From: Vairimorpha apis BRL 01
Lineage: Eukaryota; Microsporidia; Nosematidae
Assembly: GCA_000447185.1 (NCBI GenBank)
Contig: KE647283.1
Span: forward strand, 1-17,906
Length of the DNA: 17,906 nt
Reading direction: 5' to 3'
Part shown: piece by piece, positions 1 through 7,513 of the stretch
Layout of the letters: every line of letters begins with the position of its first letter
How positions within the stretch are numbered: the first letter of the stretch is position 1
Notes under the pieces: model-generated
Seen by the model: only the letters and a program-made list of their open reading frames with translations
Databases searched by the model: none
What the model was told of the DNA's origin: nothing
Translations under genes and position numbers: made by a program

Positions 1-490
1 GAAAATTTAAATATATAAAATTATTAATTTTTTTTGAAAGACTTTTTGATAGAAACCGAACATAAAAAGTTTTACGATTTTATATTTATTATTATTCATT
101 CTTGAATCTTTCATTTATTAAAAATTACTGTGTCTTTATGGACAATTTTTACTCATAATTTAAAATTTTAAGAAGTTTAAATAGATTAGATCTAAATTAA
201 TTGATAGATTAAACGAAAAAATATTATGTTGTAACATTCCGATACAAACTTGTTTGTTTTTTGATAAGAAATGTTGCTTGATACGTTAGCGTCTACACGT
301 AAAACTGTGACTAACATTAAACTAATTAGAACAAGTCACCAAAAAGTACGTGCTGGTATCAACGTGTTAAAATAAAAAATATTTGATTTTTAAAAAAAAA
401 ATTTATGTATTAATCGTTTTTTTCATAGATATTTTAAAATTTTAAGATATAGTTTAATCAAAAAAAAACATAGAACATTTTTTTATGATA
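1..490. other. Intergenic region with structured patch
   Basis: No protein gene with a CCC start signal is visible here. The AT-rich background is interrupted by two more complex patches: about 36-75, which can form a simple hairpin, and about 240-375, annotated separately as a candidate structured RNA. The region 376-490 is plain A/T-rich sequence between that patch and the end of BUD32. Confidence 0.5.
269..372. ncRNA. Candidate structured non-coding RNA
   Basis: A patch clearly richer in G and C than its surroundings contains three nested, collinear perfect helices: TTGATAC (278-284) with GTATCAA (356-362), CACGTA (296-301) with TACGTG (347-352), and GTGACT (307-312) with AGTCAC (334-339). 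They enclose a 21-base apical loop. The strand is not settled because the helices are perfect and read the same on both. On the minus strand, the hairpin would be followed by GCA, then ACA, then three more bases, which is the layout of an H/ACA guide RNA 3' end; on the plus strand a T run at 387-391 could stop RNA polymerase III. I do not recognise it as U6, U2, SRP, RNase P or a tRNA. A 34-codon open frame (271-375) covers the same patch, but it has no CCC signal and its codon use is unlike the neighbours. The fold is read directly; the RNA-gene call is inference. Confidence 0.5.
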
Positions 491-1063
491 TTAATACTCT
501 ATTTCATGTTTTCTTCCTCTTTTTCTTACTTTCTCTAATCTTTCCATGATTTCTTTTGTATCTCCTGAACTTTTATAACCTTCATAAAATTCATCAATAT
601 ATTTTTCATCATGTGCACATCTAATTGATTTTTCAAAAACAAATAAGTCTACAGCTTTATCTTCATTTTTTAACGAAATAAAAGACAATCCAAAGTCTAT
701 TATATATAATTTATCTCTATAAATGAAATTTGAAGTTGTTAAGTCACCATGCACAATATTATTTTTATGAAGTAAAAAAACTAATTTACCAACTTCATAA
801 AAAATATTTTCAGTTATAAATTCTTTTATTGTTTTTCCATCTATATATTCCATCATAATAATATTATCTTTGCTAAACAAATATTTAGGACAAGATATAT
901 TTAACGAGTTCAATAATTCTATTATTTTAATTCTTTTTTGTCTTTGTTTTATTATTTTTGAATCGAGTTCATTTAATCTGTATTCTTTACATAATCTTTC
1001 TTTATGTAAAATATTATTTTTAACATAAATAATAGATTCCGCACCACGAAAAAGAATTTTCAT
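491..1063 (-). CDS. BUD32: BUD32/PRPK-type KEOPS complex kinase
   Basis: This is a small atypical protein kinase of the Bud32 (p53-related kinase) family. In the KEOPS complex, Bud32 partners Kae1 in making the t6A modification at position 37 of ANN-decoding tRNAs. The 190 residues are a minimal Bud32 length. Visible motifs are GAES (7-10) in the nucleotide loop, Lys21 followed by KEYR and LD (26-34), the catalytic loop HGDLTTSN (105-112, Asp107), DFGLS (123-127), the family signature EDKAVDLFV (134-142) and a C-terminal RGRK (182-185). HGDLTTSN with EDKAVDL is diagnostic and separates it from ordinary kinases. The start is fixed by a CCC run four bases upstream. One oddity is that the helix-C glutamate expected near residue 45 appears to be isoleucine. 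It is the most 3' of three minus-strand genes, with no sign of co-transcription. Confidence 0.93.
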   Translation of the reverse strand: MKILFRGAESIIYVKNNILHKERLCKEYRLNELDSKIIKQRQKRIKIIELLNSLNISCPKYLFSKDNIIMMEYIDGKTIKEFITENIFYEVGKLVFLLHKNNIVHGDLTTSNFIYRDKLYIIDFGLSFISLKNEDKAVDLFVFEKSIRCAHDEKYIDEFYEGYKSSGDTKEIMERLEKVRKRGRKHEIEY

Positions 1064-1523
1064 TTGAGGGAAAAAATTACTTACAATAATATTATATAGA
1101 ATTTTAAAATACTTTAAATGTTCTTACTAACATTTATTTGTTGATAAAGTATGAAGAAATGTTTAGTTATAATATTTGCATTTAAGTATTTATGATAATG
1201 ATGATATAAAAAATCTATGTAGACTTAGAATTATGATTAAATAAATTTTAAATTTTAAGAAATTAAATAAAACATTTTAATTATTAAAACAAATAAATTA
1301 AATCTTTTTGTATAAAAATAATTAAGTACAAATAGATTGTAAATTAATTAATTTTTTTAAAATATTAATTTCTCTTAGCATTGATAATTGTCAAATTTAA
1401 AATATTGATTAATTTATTGTTATAAAACAAACATATTTTATTATTTTAATAAAAACGTTAAAGTTTGTAGTATATTTTTTATAAAATAATCATGAAAAAA
1501 CTTTGAGTATAAACATAATACAT
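1064..1523. other. Intergenic, AT-rich, nothing recognised
   Basis: Apart from the CCC motif of BUD32 at its left edge this stretch is low-complexity A/T sequence. I see no start signal, tRNA box or strong hairpin. Confidence 0.6.
1068..1070 (-). promoter_or_regulatory. CCC start-proximal motif of BUD32
   Basis: On the minus strand CCC lies four bases before the ATG (CCCTCAAATG). It is the microsporidian start signal and supports this start codon. Confidence 0.75.
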
Positions 1524-2153
1524 CTAATTATCGAAATTATGTGACACAATGTCCATAATTTGATATAAGTCATCTATTTCGTTTTCAATTCCTATTTTCT
1601 CAATAAATATAAATTCATTTTTACTTTTAAGTACAAATAAATAATACAATTCTTTGATTTGATCTTCTTTTTCTGTTGGATCTCTAATAATAATATCATT
1701 GAAAATTACAAAATAAAAACATCGTGGAAAAAAATTAATTTCTATTTGAAGGTCATTTAACATATAATTCACCAAATCTATTGCAGGTTCATACATATTT
1801 CCATCTAAATTTAGAAATTTTAGTTCTACATATAAATTTATAACACGTTTCCCAAATTCTAAACATAAACTTTCCAAATCTATACTTTTTTGGTTAAGAA
1901 AAATTTTATATATAATGTTAGTAAGTTTATCACTTCGTTTATTATTTATTATACAATTAAATGTAATAATTCCTTCATTTGGTCTGTCAATTAAAGGTTT
2001 AGATTCCTGTTTAATAAAAGATCCATGTAACTGTGTATCACCTTTTGTAAGTAAATAAAATGTATTAAGTTTTGAAATTGATGTACTCCTAGTTGTTAAA
2101 AAATCTCTTAAATCAAAACGAGTATGCTCTTTAAGTAATTCATGAACTAACAT
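1524..2153 (-). CDS. RRP45: Exosome ring subunit, Rrp45 (EXOSC9)-like RNase PH fold
   Basis: This looks like the Rrp45 subunit of the six-membered RNase PH-like ring of the RNA exosome, which processes and degrades RNA (including rRNA precursors) from the 3' end in the nucleus and cytoplasm. Eukaryotic ring subunits are structural and not catalytic. Evidence over 209 residues: an N-terminal TRFDLRDF (11-18) in place of the RxDGRxxxxxR opening; RPNEGIITFN (57-66); IDLESLCLEFGKRV (91-104), which is very close to the Rrp45 signature D-ESLC--AG-KV; LNLDGNMYEPAID (114-126), matching L-HDGN--DAA; and DPTEKED (158-164), matching the RNase PH DP-xx-E motif. The ESLC and DGN motifs favour Rrp45 over Rrp42, Rrp43 and Rrp41-type subunits. 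It lacks the long C-terminal tail of animal and yeast forms. The start is supported by CCC two bases upstream. Confidence 0.82.
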   Translation of the reverse strand: MLVHELLKEHTRFDLRDFLTTRSTSISKLNTFYLLTKGDTQLHGSFIKQESKPLIDRPNEGIITFNCIINNKRSDKLTNIIYKIFLNQKSIDLESLCLEFGKRVINLYVELKFLNLDGNMYEPAIDLVNYMLNDLQIEINFFPRCFYFVIFNDIIIRDPTEKEDQIKELYYLFVLKSKNEFIFIEKIGIENEIDDLYQIMDIVSHNFDN

Positions 2154-2501
2154 ATGGGTGACAATTTTTAATAATAATATTTATGATAATTGTGTAAACA
2201 CTTTAATATAAAAAAAATAAATGATATATTTTACTACGAATAATGTTTTTTTTGTTTTATATAATTTTATGATTAAATTAAATTTTTATTTTGTAAATTT
2301 AAAAAAGATAATATCAAGATAAGTTTAAAATTTATAGTATTAATAAAACATATAAAAGTAAAATAAGAACTAAAATGATTTGAATTTTAATAATTCAAAA
2401 GTATTATAATAAAATATTTTTCAATTTGTTAAAAAAATCATCTTAATTAAAAAATAAATTTTTAAAAAATATTTAAAATAAATTTGACTTTAATATTTTT
2501 A
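2154..2501. other. Intergenic, AT-rich, nothing recognised
   Basis: This is almost pure A/T sequence between RRP45 and the end of BUD23. Only the CCC motif of RRP45 at its left edge stands out. Confidence 0.6.
2156..2158 (-). promoter_or_regulatory. CCC start-proximal motif of RRP45
   Basis: Minus-strand CCC lies two bases before the ATG (CCCATATG), supporting the start at 2153. Confidence 0.75.
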
Positions 2502-3188
2502 TTAAGCAAAATTGTTTTTCAAAAAAATTAAAATTATTTTAAACAATTCACATATTAGATTTTTTATTTTGTTAGTTTTAATGTATGAATTTGTTAATAT
2601 TAAATATTGTTTCATGTGTTTAGTATTTGGTTTATCTATATTAATACTACCATAAAAACCTGCTCTAAGTGCTTCATTTTTTAAAAATTCAATATCTTTC
2701 TTGTTTTTAAGATAGAATTGTAAAACACATTTTGTTTCAGGTTTACATATAGAAAACAAACTAGTGAAAAATAAACGTATTCTCTTTTTAGGAACGTGAT
2801 TATTTTTATAACTTTGAAAAAGCCATTGTAAAGCACTTACACTTATAACACCATCAAATGTACCTGGTTGAAAACATAATCCTTCACCTATATCACCTTT
2901 AATAACACAATTCGTTTCATCTTTCTCTTTACAAATATTTAACATATCTTTTGATATATCTAATCCTATCCAATTTAAATTATGATCAGATAAAACAGAT
3001 CCACTAATGCCAGTGCCACATCCAATATCTAAAATCAGTCCTGATGATTTTAAATCAAGCAAATCAAGGCATCTAATTGTAATTTCTCGTTGTATTGATT
3101 GTATTCTTGAATTTGTATCATATTTTCGAGATTCTATAGCATTATAATATATTTCTGGTGGTCCACATAGTTCTGGTATTTTACTCAT
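2502..3188 (-). CDS. BUD23: Bud23-type 18S rRNA (guanine-N7) methyltransferase
   Basis: Bud23, with Trm112 as partner, methylates a guanine of 18S rRNA at N7 and helps mature and export the small ribosomal subunit. Seen here: the family N-terminus with PPEIYYN (10-16) and RKY (21-23), the class I SAM-binding loop LDIGCGTG (53-60), an acidic residue after strand 2 (Asp77, GLDIS), FDGVISVSALQWL (111-123), which is the Bud23 signature, and later strands ending in KQYLILT (193-199). All of this aligns well with yeast Bud23. The protein stops at 228 residues. The Lys/Arg-rich C-terminal domain of about 70 residues expected after residue 199 is replaced by about 29 residues ending in a hydrophobic stretch (210-224). 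The tail is either truly reduced or the result of an undetected frameshift. CCC lies nine bases before the ATG. Confidence 0.92.
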   Translation of the reverse strand: MSKIPELCGPPEIYYNAIESRKYDTNSRIQSIQREITIRCLDLLDLKSSGLILDIGCGTGISGSVLSDHNLNWIGLDISKDMLNICKEKDETNCVIKGDIGEGLCFQPGTFDGVISVSALQWLFQSYKNNHVPKKRIRLFFTSLFSICKPETKCVLQFYLKNKKDIEFLKNEALRAGFYGSINIDKPNTKHMKQYLILTNSYIKTNKIKNLICELFKIILIFLKNNFA

Positions 3189-4603
3189 ATTTAATAAGGG
3201 CAGTAAAGTTTTATTACGTTAAATTTGAATTTCATTTTAATATGTCTAAATTGTTATTTTAAAAATTTTCTATAAAATAATTTAAACATTTATTAAGTTA
3301 CATATACAAATATTATTTATTTTATAAATGTAAATATTGATATAATAATAGAATAATTAATTTAATTTTGTTTAACTAAAAATATTATAAAATTTACAGT
3401 AAATTTTAATAAAAAATATTTATCTAGTATATAATTAAATTTTTTATGAAATATAAATATTTTTATTTTTTTCAATATGTAAATATAAGTTTTTTGTAAA
3501 AAAAATATTTTACGTATTATAAGTTGTTAAAATATTTTTGATAAATTAAAACTGAAATATAATAATTTAAATAATACTTTTTAATAGACTATTGGTAACA
3601 TTAAAAAAATATATATTGTAATTACTGGTAAATACTTATAAACAATTTTTTTTGTAATTTTAATAAAAATTTTAAGTTTTAAATAAACATATATTATTAA
3701 ATATTTATATTTATTAAAAAATCTCTAAATGATAAGAGTAAAGAAAAACATGATGAGAAACAAATAGTAATCTCAATGGTACAAATATTAATGTCAATTA
3801 AACAAAAATGAATCAGGTGAATATTATAACCCAATGAATTACATTCTTTATTAAAAAATTATATTATTATTTAATTTGAATTTAAAACTTTTCATCTATA
3901 TTTTTTAATATTGATTATATTTTATACAAATAAGTGTATAAATTATTTACATTGGAGTATTTTAAATTTTCTTTTTTTTAGAATTCAAAAATTAAAAAAA
4001 TATTAAACTAGGTTTTATACTAAAAAAATAATTTTTATTTTATAATGATAAATTTAAAGAACACCCAAATTGTTAAGATTTTATATACAGTTTTATTTGA
4101 ATATTTTGTTTTTTATTATAATTAATATTTTTTTAAAAACTTTTATATTAAATTATATCATTATATTAAAAAATAAACGTTTTATTCAAAAAATTATTAT
4201 ATATAAATTCATATCTTTCTATTAAACATGCAATTATTTACTTTTGTTTATAATTATGTTTAATAACTTAATTACTTTTGATTTAAAATGTAGAATTTAT
4301 ATCTTGTTTATTAACATTACCTTATTTTTAACTTTTACATATTTTAATAATTTTTATAAGCATATGAAAATATTTTTTAATTTTATTTTACAAATAAGTA
4401 AATAAATAAAGTATTATAATACTTTTTTATTAATATTGTTTATTTTTTTGGTTTATAAACTTATATTATTATATAAATTTTAATTTAACATTAACTAAAA
4501 ATAGTTTCTGAAAAAATACACATTATATTAAGAACATTTAATATTTAAATTATAAACAGAAGCATTGTATAACAATTTCTGAACTTTTTAATAAAAATAT
4601 TGT
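3189..4603. other. Intergenic desert with one complex island
   Basis: About 1.4 kb of very A/T-rich DNA has no supportable gene. A more complex island runs from about 3722 to 3850 and includes a CCC run at 3830-3832 one base before an ATG at 3834. That ATG opens only a six-codon frame. The rest is low complexity. Confidence 0.55.
3198..3200 (-). promoter_or_regulatory. CCC start-proximal motif of BUD23
   Basis: Minus-strand CCC lies nine bases before the ATG, at the far end of the spacing seen in this window (2-9). Confidence 0.65.
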
Positions 4604-6127
4604 TTAATTAAATTTTTTTGAAATTTTGTATTTTTCTATTGCATCTAAAATGTTTTGCTTACTAATAACTGCATTTTCGTTTTCAAAATTATTTTTCAAA
4701 CATAACATACCTGCTTCTTTAATTATTCCAGAAATTTCTGCACCACTAAATCCCTCTAATGGTAATATATGATAATCAAATTGTTCTATTGGAAGTTTAT
4801 GTGTAACTTTTTTAAATATATCAAGACAACCGTCTAATTTTGGCAATGGCACATTAATAATTTTATCGAATCTTCCCGGTCTTAAAAGTGCTTTATCCAA
4901 CGATTCAATTCTGTTAGTAGCTCCTATAATATAAACATCACCTCTGTCTTCAATACCATCTAACAAAGTCAGAATTTGATTTACAATTCTAACACCGAAA
5001 TCACTTTTACTTCTTTTCTGACATAAGGAATCGATCTCATCAAAAAAAATCACACATGGCTGAAGATGTTTTGCTCGACCAAAAAGATTTCTAATTTCTT
5101 TTTCAGAATCACCTACATATTTACTTACAAGTTCAGAACCTTTTACGCTAATAAAATTACAATGACTCATATTTGAAACCGCTTTTGCTAATAAAGTTTT
5201 ACCACATCCAGGTGGACCATATAACAATACACCTGAAGGTTTTGTAATTCCTAATTTTTTAAATCTATCAGGATACATTGATGGATATATAACACTCATT
5301 TTAAGTTCTTCTTTAACATTGTCTAATGAACCAATACTATCAAATGTAATATTTGAGTTTTGTTTATTTAAAGATTTTAATGCTAAAATAAAATCATCAA
5401 AAATAATATGTTTTCTATCATTTGAAACTGCAATATTTATTGCATTCTTAAATAATCTTTTTAAATCTCTACATGTGAATCCTGGCGTAATTTTTGCTAT
5501 TTCAATCCAATCAATATGTTCTTTTTTTACATTTTCAGCAAATTTTTCACATATTTCTTTTCTCTCATTCAAGCTTGGTATTTTTATTAAAATTTCATTA
5601 TCAAATTTTTTCAATTTATTAGAAAGTTTATTAATATTTTCACAAATTCCAATGATAACAGCTTTACCTTTATAATCATTCAAACATTCAGAAATTTGGT
5701 TAATAACTTTTAAATTATCTTCATTATTTAAAATATCTAGATTATCAAGTAAAATGATTGATTTTTCATTCAAATCTCCCTTTCTAAATGTTTCTCTAAC
5801 ATCTTTTTCACTATCTAAATTGCCAACAACAACTGGAATTTTATATTCTTGACTTATACTATGAACCAAATATGTTTTACCAACACCACTTGCTCCATAA
5901 AAAAGTAAAGTAGCTGGTGGTTTTGCTCCTATGTTATCATATTCATATCTTTTAAATAACGGGTTGTAAACAAGATCAATGATAGACTTTTGTAAATAAT
6001 CAATACCTCTTAAACTTGAAAATGGTGTAATATGATTTGTCAATTTCAAACTATCCTGTAAACTTGTTGATATGTATTTATCTCTTAACATGGAACTTAC
6101 GTTATTTCTTGAATTTAAATTTTTCAT
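4604..6127 (-). CDS. Type II AAA ATPase, Rix7/NVL or Afg2/Drg1 class
   Basis: This 507-residue protein has two AAA domains. Members of this class (Rix7 removing Nsa1, Afg2/Drg1 removing Rlp24) strip assembly factors from pre-60S ribosomes. D2 is complete: Walker A GPPGCGKT (304-311), FISVKGSELVSKYVG (325-339), Walker B VIFFDEID (359-366), sensor-1 ATN (403-405), LLRPGRFDK (414-422) and SGAEI (461-465). D1 is degenerate: Walker A GASGVGKT (78-85) is present, but Walker B reads LLDNL, with Asn129 where the catalytic Glu belongs. The second-region-of-homology arginines are lysines (KKFDNEI, 173-179). The D1 entry (PPATLLFYG) and VVNQLL-like RIVNQIL recall Rix7, while SGAE..EAG and RPGRFDKII recall Afg2, so I leave the symbol blank. 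The N-terminal domain is almost absent. CCC lies two bases before the ATG. Confidence 0.85.
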   Translation of the reverse strand: MKNLNSRNNVSSMLRDKYISTSLQDSLKLTNHITPFSSLRGIDYLQKSIIDLVYNPLFKRYEYDNIGAKPPATLLFYGASGVGKTYLVHSISQEYKIPVVVGNLDSEKDVRETFRKGDLNEKSIILLDNLDILNNEDNLKVINQISECLNDYKGKAVIIGICENINKLSNKLKKFDNEILIKIPSLNERKEICEKFAENVKKEHIDWIEIAKITPGFTCRDLKRLFKNAINIAVSNDRKHIIFDDFILALKSLNKQNSNITFDSIGSLDNVKEELKMSVIYPSMYPDRFKKLGITKPSGVLLYGPPGCGKTLLAKAVSNMSHCNFISVKGSELVSKYVGDSEKEIRNLFGRAKHLQPCVIFFDEIDSLCQKRSKSDFGVRIVNQILTLLDGIEDRGDVYIIGATNRIESLDKALLRPGRFDKIINVPLPKLDGCLDIFKKVTHKLPIEQFDYHILPLEGFSGAEISGIIKEAGMLCLKNNFENENAVISKQNILDAIEKYKISKKFN

Positions 6128-6129
6128 AT

Positions 6130-6132
6130 GGG
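6130..6132 (-). promoter_or_regulatory. CCC start-proximal motif of the AAA ATPase
   Basis: Minus-strand CCC lies two bases before the ATG (CCCATATG), identical in spacing to RRP45. Confidence 0.75.
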
Positions 6133-6624
6133 CTTGGATTTATTGTAAATTTTTATAAAATTTAAATAGTTATTGAAAATAAATATTTTAATATATTTTA
6201 TAAGAATACATTTTTTGTAATAAAGAAACATTATTGATTTCAAAATTTTTTGCATTTTAATTTAAATATTACAAATCAGTATAAATCAATTTTATAATTT
6301 TATATATAAATTAAAAAAATAGTATAATATAATACAAAAAGATATATTTTTAATAAAATTTTTACTAAAATATATTTAAATTAAAAAAAATTATAATTCA
6401 TCAAATATCTAAATTATTTTTATTGTTTAAAATAAAATGGATTTTTGGTGATAAATAAAAATAAAAATATTAAAATGTTATAAAATTAGAGTTAATTATT
6501 TTTACTATAAAATTAATTATGAATTTTATCATTACAAATTTTTTAGTTTATCTTTTTAAGATAAAAAAACTTAACTTAATAATTTATAATTGCTTAAACT
6601 ATAAATATTGCTTTTTTAAAATTA

Positions 6625-6628
6625 CCCC
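6625..6628 (+). promoter_or_regulatory. CCCC start-proximal motif of the TyrRS-like gene
   Basis: CCCC lies five bases before the ATG at 6634. It shows that this start is the real one, so the absent N-terminal part of TyrRS is not simply missed upstream. Confidence 0.75.
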
Positions 6629-6633
6629 TTTTA

Positions 6634-7503
6634 ATGAATAATGAAATATCTTTTGCACATAAAAATACAGTAGGATGGTCATATAATTGTATTAATATAC
6701 CACATTTAGGTCATTTATCTGGATTGTTAGAATTAGCTAAAAATTTAAAACAAGGTAAAAAAATAAAAATTTTACTTAAAGATGTAAACTATAACTCTAA
6801 AAATTTTCTAGTTTCAGAATATGAAAAAATAAAGCAATTCATTATAAACTTTATAATAAATTTAGGACTTAACTCTCATCATGTTACTTTTTATAAAACT
6901 TCTTCCATTAGGTTTAATGAAGAATTTGTTCATGATTTTTATAAAATGACATCTGTTACGAGTGAAAGTGAAGTAAATGATATTTTTTGTAAGAACACAA
7001 ATATTAAAATATTTGATATTTTTAATGTTTTAATTAACATTTTAGATATTTATTATTTAGATGTAAATGAAATTATTTCTAATGACATTAAAAAAATCGA
7101 ACTTTCTAAAAAATTATTAAGTGAACTTCAATATAAAAATTTTAGTATAATTGAACATGACAGCATTTATAATTTTAAAAATAGTTTAATGTGTAACAAT
7201 GAAAATCTAACATGTATAACTATAACTGAAAAAGAAAATATAGTACGTAAAAAAATTAATAAATATTTCTGTGAAGAAGGTAATGGTAATACTGTTATCC
7301 TAACTATTTTCAAATCTATTATTTTTCCATATTGCAATTTAACTTCAACAGATGTTGTAGTTAACAGAAATCAAAAAAATACTATTTATAAAACTTATAA
7401 AGATATTAAATTAGATTTTTTAAATAAAGAACTACATCCTGGAGATTTAAAAAAATGTTGCGCTGATTATGTTTTAAAAATATTCATGATGCAAAAATTT
7501 TAA
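6634..7503 (+). CDS. Tyrosyl-tRNA synthetase-like protein, probably non-catalytic
   Basis: The 289 residues align along their whole length with eukaryotic/archaeal-type TyrRS (class I). Retained are a HIGH-like PHLGHL (23-28), a TSVTSESEV segment (106-114), D151 and K154 in the NEIISNDIKK stretch, KKINKYFCEEGN (206-217) and the hallmark ELHPGDLK (266-273) close to the C-terminus. Lost are the tyrosine-site residues: the Tyr of the first strand (G14 or W15 there), the Tyr and Gln of Y-x-x-x-Q-x-x-D (now FNVLINILD, 130-138), and GG-I-D-Q-R-K (now IISNDIKK). The KMSSS loop reads LMCNN (185-189). Family members are about 330 residues or more; this one lacks about 30 at the N-terminus. The frame is open and carries its own CCCC motif, so it looks maintained. 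By inference it no longer activates tyrosine, and could be a regulator, a tRNA binder or a partner of a true TyrRS encoded elsewhere. Confidence 0.82.
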   Translation: MNNEISFAHKNTVGWSYNCINIPHLGHLSGLLELAKNLKQGKKIKILLKDVNYNSKNFLVSEYEKIKQFIINFIINLGLNSHHVTFYKTSSIRFNEEFVHDFYKMTSVTSESEVNDIFCKNTNIKIFDIFNVLINILDIYYLDVNEIISNDIKKIELSKKLLSELQYKNFSIIEHDSIYNFKNSLMCNNENLTCITITEKENIVRKKINKYFCEEGNGNTVILTIFKSIIFPYCNLTSTDVVVNRNQKNTIYKTYKDIKLDFLNKELHPGDLKKCCADYVLKIFMMQKF

Positions 7504-7513
7504 TAAATTTTTT

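Larger units (their letters stand above)
6128..6633. other. Divergent promoter region, AT-rich
   Basis: About 500 bases separate the start of the minus-strand AAA gene from the start of the plus-strand TyrRS-like gene. Each end carries its own C-run start motif. Between them I see only low-complexity A/T sequence. Confidence 0.6.

Noticed and set aside
271..375. A 34-codon open frame covering the structured patch
   Set aside because: It has no CCC start motif, resembles no family I know, and its G/C-ending codons are unlike the real genes. A structured RNA explains the patch better.
3748..3850. A C/D-box guide RNA beginning at ATGATGA
   Set aside because: No CTGA D box and no terminal stem were found at a suitable distance.
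5319..5675. Plus-strand open frame of 118 codons
   Set aside because: It lies antisense inside the AAA ATPase gene, which is strongly supported on the other strand, and has no start motif.
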